Assembly (NCBI GenBank): GCA_914767715.1 | Contig: OU612075.1 | Location: 808,001 to 868,000 of the forward strand | Origin: Membranipora membranacea | Lineage: Eukaryota > Bryozoa > Gymnolaemata > Cheilostomatida > Membraniporidae | Length of the DNA stretch: 60,000 nucleotides | Reading direction: 5' to 3' | In this document: piece after piece, positions 47,401 through 59,500 of the stretch | Layout: each line of letters opens with the position of its first letter | Numbering within the stretch: the first letter of the stretch is position 1 | Notes under the pieces: model-generated | What the model saw: only the letters and a program-made list of their open reading frames with translations | What the model was told of the DNA's origin: nothing | The model's database searches: none | Position numbers and translations under genes: made by a program

Positions 47401-50400
47401 CCATTCAACAATAACACACCATGTGGCTATTGTTATGACAGTTGATTATTTGAGCTGTTGCATGTATTGAAGTAAGTTATAGTCGAGACAAAGTTGGTAG
47501 TATTGCAGAAATTACAAGTTTACTTCTGATTTGTCAGATGATATGTGGTGGACTTTTCACTTTTGCTATTCATTTAGTTTCAGCATACAAACCACAATAT
47601 AGTGAATATCATTACAAACCACATTTTAATTGCACTAGAATTTCCGTTTCTGCAGCTTACATATATTGAGTTATCCCCTCTCAGCTCAGGAGAGGATAAC
47701 TAGTTACAACATCAAAACGCGACTTTATAAAGCTTTGTTACCCAACATTCCACAATGCGATGCACTACATTTATGTGAAGCAAAAGCAAGCAACCAAAAT
47801 GAATCCCTGTGTGGAGGTTAGGGTGGCGAGCAGCGATTGCCGGTTAATCTATTAGGATTCAGCAAAATAGAACACAAACCTCGCTCATTGAAAGCTGTAA
47901 TAGAATCAATGTAAATATAGCATAAGCTTAAAGGTTTTAACATTGATGTTTAACGTCAGAACAAATTAAATAAATTCCATAATTTAGATAAAGATTTAGA
48001 AACTCTTCTCATAAGCAAATTTAGAATTATATCTCAGTACAATTACGCGCAAACAACTAAAATACATATCCTGTCATTTGCGTTCAACCAAAGATTAAAA
48101 GTTGACGGGTAATCTACAAATGAATGTTGTTATGTCTGAGACACACATCGAGAGAAACAAGCCGCCATACAACCACAAGGTGGCCTCCTAGAATCAGCAC
48201 ACATCTTTCTAGTCAGCTCAACTTATTACTTTAGTGGCTATCATTGACGTAATTTGATGAGAGGAGACACACTAAGGTTCGTATGGCTTGTGATGAACTT
48301 ACGATTTCGCAGAGTCATGAGACAATGTCCGTTGTTGTAATTCCATATTTTGATGGCCCCATCTCTGCCTCCCGTCAGACAACGACGTCCCGTCGTATCA
48401 AAATCCAGACAGGTGATGGCTGCCTCACCATGAGCCTCTCCGAAGTCAAACACAGCGTTACCCGTCTCAAAATCCCATAACTTTACTATCTACAAAGTTA
48501 GAGGGTACGACTGTAAGTTCATGCTTTCCTGCAGTCTTTGATAGAATTTTCAATTCTTTAGAATCCCATGTCAATGAAGACGGTTCAAACAAGGCAAGTT
48601 TTATAGTGCATACTTTCCCAGGCAAATCAGGATCTCCATCAAACATGAAGACAATAAGCCAACAATACTCAGTGCCAGATAACTTCCTGATATAACAGGA
48701 CACGCTTGAAAATATTATTTATCCTATTCGCAAACTCAGTGGCAATTTAAGAACGGCTTCAACATATTTGCGAGTAAGTATTCCCCAGACTGTTAGTCTG
48801 ATCTCATAGTTAGTATTTGTATTATGTAAGCTGCACTTACCGATCCTTCACTACATGTAAGTACTTGTCTGAATGCTCCGTTATATTTCGCTGATGTCAC
48901 TGGCTCTTTGTGAGTGATCACTATGTCAGCATGTAATACGGGTCTGAAATAAACAACAAGATAGCGTACAATAAATACACTTCTAGACACATCAGTAACT
49001 GACAGTACAGTGACAGTGTAACAACCGCAGTAAAGTATATGAATTGTACAGGGTAGAAGTCAGGCCATATTTATGTTTTTCTTGTAGATATTTTAATCCC
49101 TGATCCAACTGAATATCTGTAATATATATATATATATATATATATCATAATATATATATCATATACAGAATACTCAAGAGAAAAGTTTGAATACTTTTCT
49201 GTAGTTCTTTTAGACAGGTAGTGCAGTTCAACATGGAAATACTGAAATATTCTGTTACTGAAAGATTTGGGTGATGAAGTGAATCAAATTGACATGCATT
49301 TCAGTGATTTACTTGACAAGCAGTATTCTTTTCCTATTATCAATACTTTAAACAAAAACCAAGAAGTTTACTCATCAGTTTATCTATGACATTTAGAATG
49401 ATGTGTCTAGCAAGGTTTTTGTTTTAAATCGTGCTATAACATGCGGTGGGTTACCAGTTTGGCCCAAGGACCTATATTGAGGGTTCGGTCATTTCAGTGC
49501 CAACAGCACCATCAACCTGAAGTTCCTGAGCTACAGTTTGTGGTGATTTCAAATTACCGACTTGTTCAAATACTATTCCTCATCCACTGTATGATGTAGA
49601 ATTGTAAGAATTTGATCAACTTAGAACTGACCACCCCTGTTGCTCATGCAAGAGGAATACACACATTTACATGGGACAAGAATTGCCATGAACAAGGTAA
49701 TAAAGTTGTTTATCAACAGCTTTTGAATTAACAGAAGCCTTCACCGACAGAAGTTGAATTACATGCAAAGACGTGAAACCAAACCCAGATGTTGGTAGGG
49801 GACAGTTTAAATTATCACATTAAAGACTCAGAGAGAAATTAGAAAAGATACTCTACATGGACAGAGAGCCCATATACAAACACTCATAGAGACCAAAACT
49901 TACAGAAAACGTCTCAAACTTTCATTATATCTGAAACAGTTCAAGATCATTATGAAATGTATTGAAAACCATTTTTTTCAAATTCTTCACTACAAACTAT
50001 AAACCAGTATAATAATGGCTTGCTGATCAATGCTCATAGTTTAGAACTTTTCCCAGGGTTGTCTGATCTGATTTCTTTAATAAATGTGATATAAATTTGA
50101 AAGTATCTGCGGAATAGAGGTTACCGAAACTGCAGACCTTGGAAACGACAACAAAGTTTGACTCAAATGATGCAAACTTAGCAACATATCAGGTTCTTAT
50201 CTCACAATAATAGTATCTTTCGTTTAACGTCAATTTAACCCAACTCTGTGATGGAAAATATTTCCAGAATCAGTAATTATTCAAGAAGGGCTTCGATCTG
50301 TGATTATATACTGAGGAAAACCTAGTCGGAGTACTAACATGGTTATTGAATATTGACAGCTATTCTGTGCCCCCCCCCTCCCCCTTTTATAAGCCAATAT

Positions 50401-50522
50401 CTTCAAACATATTGAGGCCCTCACAAAATTTTTGTTACAACTTAATCACTCGAGGCTAAGGTGTGTATACATATATAATACATATATGTATAATATGTAT
50501 ATGTATAATATGTATATGTATA

Positions 50523-50561
<39 letters not shown>

Positions 50562-53500
50562 GATGAGACTTACTTGAGTTTAAGATTGAGCAGAGCCATC
50601 TGATCGGTAGCCACAGCTAGTGATTTGTTATGATGAGAGTAGTGACAGGCCTGCAGGTCTCCTCTGATCTTATGTCCCTTTGGTCTGACTGTCAATAAAC
50701 AGTTCTGATCCTGTATATCCCAAATCTATCACCAAAATATAAAAGAGTATACATTAACTATGTTTCCATATGTCAAGGTGACGTCGGTTTTAAAGCTAAT
50801 TGACATATCAGAATAGCATTTAGGACCACTTCTTCCCATATCGGTTCGTGTTTCTGTGTTCATTCGAATTTAGGAACAGGTGGCATAGGGCGGCGTAGAT
50901 GAATGGACAGCAACAAAGACTTCAATGCGGTAGGCCCAAGTCCCAAACCGGGAGCGGACAACACATTCGAATCATGGGAACATAGTGATTTTTGTATTGA
51001 AAATAGGCATTGTGCTACAATTATGAGCATCATATACTGCCATCTGTAACAAAGTATTTCAAAAAGTCATGGAAAAAGTGGAATAATCTGATTCAAAAGT
51101 AATTTTTGTGTAGTGTAAGATATACAAATTATTAGCACCTAAAACAAGTCAAATTGTATTTCTATTTAAGAGTTTTCCGCTCATTGATAATAAGAAAGTA
51201 GCTTCCACTTGGTTTTATTGTGATCTTCAATTTTCCTTTGTTGCTAGTCATTGATGCTAGATAAAAGTGTGAAAGTTCAAGGAATAAAATGATAACTAAC
51301 AACAAACACCACACTAATCATGTGATATACCATTGGATGTATATCACTGGTCGATAGAGAGTGAATTAATTCACTTAGCATGAGTACCAGCACAAGAAAA
51401 TTGGTGTAACAGCCCGTGTTCAATTTTATTAATCAGGGGCGGGTACATGTTAGGTACTTGTACTAAATTGACTCTAACAATCAGAGATACACATGAGAAT
51501 GTAATGTAGTCCCGATGTCAGTGTGAGAACTGACACTAATATTATTACCTTGACCCTGACCTTACCTTGACACATTTATCTGTAGAGATGCTGAACACTC
51601 TGTTCTCCTCTGGTGCTATGAACAGGTAGAATATGGGAGCGTTGTGTCCGCGCAATAAGGCAACTGGTTTGGCTGAGACGTACGGGTTCCACATCCTTAC
51701 AATCCGATCCATACCTGCAAGTAATAAGTGTATTGTGTAAGTTACTCCACTCAAAAGTCAGATGATAATACAATAATCTGACTAGAAATGTTAATTCGTT
51801 GAAATAGAGCTGAGGGACTAAAAAGGGAATGTTAACATAAAGAGTCTCTGAATTATCCATCAATGATAACCTGAAAATGAAAAATTCAACGACATAGCTG
51901 TAGGTGGTGTTCTAGTAGTAGATTGGCCTGGCAATGTTCCAAAGACTATATCAGTTTTCAAGTGAGAGTAGTGGGAGCTGATGGCTGTAATAAGACCACC
52001 GTGTGTGTAAAGTGATAGTTAAAGTGCTTATTCAGCGACTTGATGGTTTTCATGTCACTTAGTTTTTTTAAGAAATTAGAAGAATTCAAAATTGAGTAGG
52101 TTGGAAACAGTAATTCAACCTCCATAGATTTAAAAGTCAGCAAGGCACTTAAATACTGTTTGCATTTGCTCGCAAAGCCTTGGCTTACCTTGCTTATTCA
52201 AACATAAAAAAAGTGAGTGTCAAAATACAATGCAACCAGAATAAGAGAATTGGAGATTCTGTAGCTCATAAGACATAACAGGGAGACTCGGTTAAAGGTT
52301 TACTAGCAGGGTACCATACAAGACAACTCATTTACACCATATCGAGCACAAGAGGGATTTACATACCTGTTCAAATTTTTATTGCATCTGAACAAATAGG
52401 GGCCCCTTGGCAGCTGCTCAAATACGCCAATGTCTAGCTGCAGCCTCGAAAATATGCCTCAATTGATGAAGGCTAATGATGATGCGTGTTGTTTCCTCAT
52501 GGTTATATGACCATTCATACTGAGTTCCTATTGGCTAATAACAAAGCATGAGTCATGTGGCCTTTGGTGTATAATGGCTGGTTAAAATCAGATATAGTTT
52601 GATTATTTCATTATCCAGAATGGTTTGGTAAGTTTGAGATGAGAATGCAGACATCTATATTGAGTATTAAATCGACTGTTATATAAAAAATCCAACAGTT
52701 TATTGGAAAACTATTAATTAATTAATATGTGTTGATAACCCATAATGTCACATGAATTATACCTAGTTATTAGCCAATAGGAACTCAGTATGAATGGTTC
52801 ATATAACCATGAGGAAACAACACGCATCATCACTAGCCTTCATCAATTGAGGCATGTTTTTGAGTCTGGAGCTATACGTTGGTGTATTTGAGCAGCTGCC
52901 AAGAGGCCCCTATTTGTTCAAATGCAATAAAAGTTTGAACAGGTATGTAAAAGCCTCTTGTGCTCGACATGGTGTTAATTATTTTTCTTGTATGGTACCC
53001 CGCTAGGAAACCTTTAAAACTCTCCAGCTTCCAAAAATAACAGAAAACAGAGGCTGCTCGGTTATTTAGTTTTTGGATAAATGGTTGGTTTTAGACAGTT
53101 ACGATAGGTCATTAGCTCTGAGGCTTATTGCATCAGTTGTTAGACCCACACAATTAGCAGTAAATCAATTCAACCATTCATTTTCTGTCAACATACCTCC
53201 TGTCACAATGACATTCTTTGATTTGGAGAAGGCGAAGGTTTTGACACCTTTATACACTTTGAAGACATTTTGATCGGCTTCGAGTCGGTTTCTTGGGGAG
53301 AAGTATAAGGGGTCATCCTTCTTTATGATTCTTGCTGGATCTATCTTGTTAAGAGATCCCTGGTCTTTGATTTCTTTGAGAGATCCCTCTACATTCGTAC
53401 TGCCAGCTGTGCATCCTAAAAAATTAAAATATTTTTCATTGGATGAATCTTTAATTCAAACACATTAATCTAATAAGCCCAACTCCTTGTTAATATTAGC

Positions 53501-56500
53501 AAACCCGGCAGTACATGAACACAATCCCTGAAATGGGGGTTAAAATTTTTTTGAACAACCACAATGATGCACTTGGTATCTTTTCAATATAGAAAAAATC
53601 TTACCTGAATTATACAATTGTCCGACTTTTTATATACATGTATAGGGGTACTTGTTTTCATGAGCTCTAGTAGAAGGCATCACAGTGAACACTAAATCAC
53701 TAAGACTCACCTATAACTAGGGCTGTATTGGTGCTGTTACTACAGGATATAACTTGTCTTATCTCATGATAATATCTCAGCTCTTGTACCCAGTCTGAGT
53801 GAACCTTCCAGCTGATAAACTCTACCTGAGGGTTACTTCTCGCCGCGTCATTCAGACTTACTGTTGCTATACCGTTCTGCTTCGGCCTCTTCTTCCAGGT
53901 TCTTTAGACGACAGATAATAATATAAGGATGACTTGATGTGACTTGATGTATGACTTGATGCATGACTGGATGTTTGACATGATGCATGACCTGATGCAA
54001 GACTTGACGTATGACTTGATGCATGACATGACATATGACTCAATGTATGACTTGACGCATTACTTGAGGTATAACTTGATGCATTACTTGAGGTACAACT
54101 TAATGCATGACATGACGTATGACTTGATGTATGACTTGATGTATGACTTGATGCATGACTTGATGCATGGCTTGATTCATGACTTGATGCATGACTTGTC
54201 GTATGACATGATACATGACTTGATGCAAGACTATGGGTATTATGATCAAAACCATCTACCACCATTATTGCATCTATTGGTAAGCTCAACAGAGAATTCG
54301 CCCTGGCGACTATGTACCTACATACTGATACAGTTCATTGCCACAACATGAAGAGTGCAAAGATCAGTCTATAATGCACAAAACACAGTCCATGAACATC
54401 AATGTCTGGTTGTCTATGATTCAGTCAATCAACAGGAACTATGTCATCATCATGGGTCAACTCCCTGTTCTACTGCGCATCCAACTCATATCCAAATAAT
54501 TATGGTAAGCATGCTCTCATTTCATCAAAAGTTGGATTCATTGTAGAGACATTGATATTATTGCTTACCTCAGGCATTCACCAGTCCCTTTGATTGACAG
54601 TATATTGACACATCCGTTAGTATCTCCATACAGTATAATACATTCATCAGTACCGATAGAACAGAAGTCCATATGTAGAGGTACTGTCTCCAGTAAACTT
54701 ATCTGACAATACGGCTCAAAGGATGACAGCTCAAAAAACTGTATCTCTCTGTCGCTGTGGTAGAGAGAAGAATTTTTTTTATCATGCTTGTCTTGTCATG
54801 TTTTTTGGAACGCTAGATAGGTTTCGAAATGCAGGCCTTGGTTGATGTATTATAAAAAAAAATGTTTTATTATGGTCAACAATTGGTGTAAGATGTTGTC
54901 ATTGTGTATGGGTGACTACAATATGACATCGCAGCATTCCTCTAGTATCTAAAAACAGCCTAAGAATTAGTTATATGGACGTCAGAGGATTTAAGTAGTC
55001 GCAGGAGAAAAAAGTGAAATTCATGGCTAGCTAAAATTTTAAAAACTAAATTACGCTACAAATGGTGCCATCTAACTATAATAACCCAAACACTAGCTAA
55101 CTTAACTTCAGTAGCTATAATTTGCTCCTGCCAGGTACTTACCCAGTACCGACGATGATTTTATTGTATTGAGTCATGATACAGAAGTCTGTGATCCATT
55201 TCTGTTTGGTCTGTTTGACGTTTGGGTCGTTTGGTACGACGCTCCGAGTACGCTTCATTCTCAGATTCTGGTCCCAGAAAGATACAATCCCATCCTAATT
55301 ACAAAAAGATGCAAATCTTATATTTGTCAATATATAGTAACAGTAATAGTTATATAGTAATAGTTATATAGTAATAGTTATATAGTATTAATTATATAGT
55401 ATTAGTTATATAGTATTAGTTATATGGTATTTGTTATATGGTATTAGTTATATAGTATTAGTTATATAGTATTAGTTATATAGTATTAGTTATATGGTAT
55501 TAGTTATATGGTTATAGTTACTAGGTAGAGTTTGATCCTACATTACGAGTTGCTCTCGGCATCCTACCAGTAGATTGAGAGCGACTCGGAAAGCAGGAAA
55601 ATATGATTAAACCAGATCTAGTCATCAACATTGAAAAAAAATACGGAAAGGTATGATAACGTTAATAAGGGTATTATTGATGGTGCGAAAACCTGAACTA
55701 AGATTACCAGGACAGCCATATAACACTGGATTATGGTAGCAACAGCAGCAGACTGGTACTTGAAGCCTCATATCATTATCCCCAGTTACATTCAGAAATA
55801 GATAACTATGGCCGTGAATCACAAGCGATCGAAACATTGTAGAAGTAACAGGATGTCACCAAAAACGGATCATTCTGATTACGAACGTCAATAAAGTCAT
55901 ACCAGAGTTCAACAGGCAGCGTAGCTGTGTGCTTCACTGACCATCTGTTTATTTATTTTTCTTGATTACATTTTTTGCACAGAATATTGGTCTTGTTTTG
56001 AGATACTTGAAGTTGGAGTTATCCTCTTTCTGGTTTATAATTAGGATTATTTTGTACAATTAAAGACTACTTAAAGACCAATGCATGCTATAGGCAGGCA
56101 GTCACTTATGATAAAGTTTTGTCAGATTTGTATGGTAAAAAAATTCAATGCTGTTCTTGCCATGAATTATTGATGATAACATGCATTGGTCATTGGGTAG
56201 TCTTTAATAGAGTAAGAATTGCGATGATTTACCTGACTACAAGCTATGAAGGTTCCATCGGTATCAGTAATTTTAAGTATGGAGTCTCGATGAGGCATAT
56301 TCTCTGTCTTAGCTGGCAAGTGAAACATAACATCCTTAGATCTATAAGAAAAAAGTATAGCCCATAAATCGTCTTCTGAGGGAACAAAGTCATCTGGTTT
56401 TATCCATCCGCTAGCCTCACTGTCGTCAGGTAGCACTGTTGTTGATCTGCTAGGTCCAAAACTGCCTGGTAACAAGTCTCTTATATTTTGATAAGAGAGA

Positions 56501-59500
56501 TTCTCCAGCAGCACTCTCTCGATAGGTGTAACACCGCCAGGTATCATATCAATAGTCCTGGTAGGAGTGACAGTGACTGGTGACACACTCTCAGATTTTC
56601 CATCACTTTCATGTTGTGACAGAGCGCATTCAGTGATAAACGGATCAAATCTGATCTTCATGGAGTTTTCCTCGCCTGTCCCAGTCAAAAAAGTCTGAGG
56701 AAAGTCGTCTTCCTTTTCAACGGTCTCTATAGGAGTAAGTGTATCTGAGATAGCGGCAGACATATTGTAGCTCTGGCAGCTTACATCGACGCTAAAACCC
56801 TGAGTGTGGCAGCGAAAGTGTCGACTGGTTGTCAGTCAACTTTTCCCACAAGAACAATGCTGTGCTGATGACTGGATGACAAGGCATTGATATATTACAA
56901 TAATTTTAATGGGATCCAACCTATTTTAAAATTTGAGTCCATTCATTGTAATACAGGAGTACGATATCTTGACATGAAAATCAATGCTGTTACTAGTGAC
57001 TTACAGTTCAAAATTTTTGATAACGATTGATTAATGAAAAGCCGATTGGCTGATTTCATGACATGGATTACCAGCATATAATTTGTTACTAGATTGAAAA
57101 AGGATAATACTTAATTTTGTTAGTCTTACAGATGAATAGATATTTGTATCCATAAGTACAGAAAGCCGACAGCTCCACGTCCAATATTTTAATCATCATA
57201 TTATACATTAATAATCATCAATAATCATACACATTACAAGTGGAAACTATGAGGGAAGTTTTGATGGGAATCCCAACTACTCACATAAATTAAGTTTTCT
57301 AACAAGTTTTACCTTTGATAGGAATCCTCTTTTTCTGCATATTCAAGCTGCATATATGTACAGAACTCGTCCCATGTAATATTACCGTCTGAGGACCAGT
57401 CGATTTTGTAGAACAAGGCATCTATCTGCTGATCCTGTAATTAACATAATATCCCATATTATAGTGATTATTATTATATTATTATTTATATTTTATTATA
57501 TATAAATTCGATTATATGATAATTAATATCACATAAATCAATTTAGAAAATCTTATTACAATAAAGCACACCATGGTTAATTTTTTTTTATGTTTTATTG
57601 GTCACAAGGTTGACAAAACATAAACCCAGGTCCCATTTTCAATGACAATCATGACAATCAGACAACCAGATAGCATTAGATAAGATCACCCTTATACTCT
57701 GAGAGTGGATATCTAATTCCTACTAGTTAGTTATTTACAACAATTAATCACCCATAATGCTCGCAACCTCAGATATTTTTTATCACACAAAAAGTAAATA
57801 ATAATCATATCTTTTTTACGTTTTCAAATGATTTTTGAACTCTTCATTTGATGCTTTTCCTGAATTATTCTAGGACTCCAATTGTGAGTCAGTTTCATGA
57901 TCACGTCGTTTTTGACAGGATTTTTCCAACAGAGTGTCAGCAAGACATTAGTTTGGCGCTAATTGTAATAGATTGGATGTGGAACCAAATCAAATTTGAG
58001 CCAATTTGTCTGCTTTTTGAGTTGTTAGGAAAAAATAGCAACTCGAAATGCAGGTGATCGGATCAGACTTGACAAGACATAATAATCTCAAGTTTATCTG
58101 AACTCTAACCATCATTACAAATTCCGCTGAAACTCTAGCTGAGATCATTTGATAACATCTCCCACACAAAAACTCGTCATTACAGGCTAGTACCAAGTAT
58201 ACCGTTTTGATACCTAGCAATGTATAACAGAACACATATACTTAATATTAAGTCTATGCATGAACATTACAGGTAAGATTTTCAGTTGTGTCCCCATTTG
58301 ACATGAGAAGATAATCACACATCTGTCCAAAAATGTAAACAATAATTTTTATCTGCTGGGCTTTCTGCCTATAATTATGATATTTTAGTAAATGTAAGTA
58401 TTTCAGTATACAACTCATCCCTTAGCATAAAAATAATCTACAATCACTAACTTAAAAATAACAAAACCTTTTGTCTTCATTAAACTGAAAAAAAAATCAT
58501 TTTTGAAAGCTGGACGACACAACTTTGCGCATATGCACCGATCCTCGTCCTTGCACCGTAGCAACCAAATCAATTGGAATTTTCCTTTACTAAAACCATT
58601 CTCCCTGCTAAAACATATAGCCATCCACAGATTGGCAAAGTTAGCTTTCATTTAACATTGAGAAAGAGCTAATAAAAATTTTTTTGGCATCGTTGCTACA
58701 GTGCAGAGAGACCCATAACGCAATCAGTACTGGACGTGGTTCCGCCCTGACGCAGTTGTAAATGGCGTTTACCTTAGTATTGAGTAACAATCTTGCTCCA
58801 GCCTATTCAGGAATATAACCGTACAGTAAAATTGACATGAATTAATTAATTAGTGGACAGTATATTGGCATTTCATGCAGTGTTATCACCAGTCACAGTT
58901 GGAACATGACGTCCAGGACAACATCAGATTATGGTTTGTTTTGACAGTGCAGCATGTAGGCTAATTTTAATAAACTGCCGATAAGGTGTAGTGACATGTT
59001 TAACTATAATCAATGCCAGGTGTGAGACAAAACATTCACTGAACATTTTGCAACAATTTCAATAATATCTAATCATGTAACTGTTCAATCAATAATCTGG
59101 GGCTTTCATTAATAACCTGATATGAGACAATTACTGAAATAGCTCAAAGTTTATTTATCCTGGACTTATATCACACTATACAGTAGAACCTTACATCAAC
59201 AAACAAACTCTGACAAGTTAAGCCTCCCCAAACAAAACAAATTTTTATTATGACTGCCCACGGCTAGGCTTAATTATCAGCACTTAGACTCAACAGCCAA
59301 TTTTACACAATTATGACCTGTTGTTGTATATTATCACAGAGTAAGGATATATCCTTACTCTACCCAATATAGACAGGCTAGCAGTGGATTTCCATATCCA
59401 TTTATAGTCTTGATACCCTGTGATACTGTGTGAGAAACCTTAGACCACAAGATCGGAATTCGTCTGGGTTTCCTCACCCAGTCTTATTAACTAATATCAC

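Noticed and set aside
50870-50960. Possible second tRNA-like SINE on the minus strand
   Set aside because: The B-box resemblance is weak (GGTTTGGGAC) and no A box is convincing.
53867-54351. Open frames of 135-140 codons on both strands
   Set aside because: Produced by the 12 bp GACTTGATGCAT minisatellite; no composition typical of a protein.
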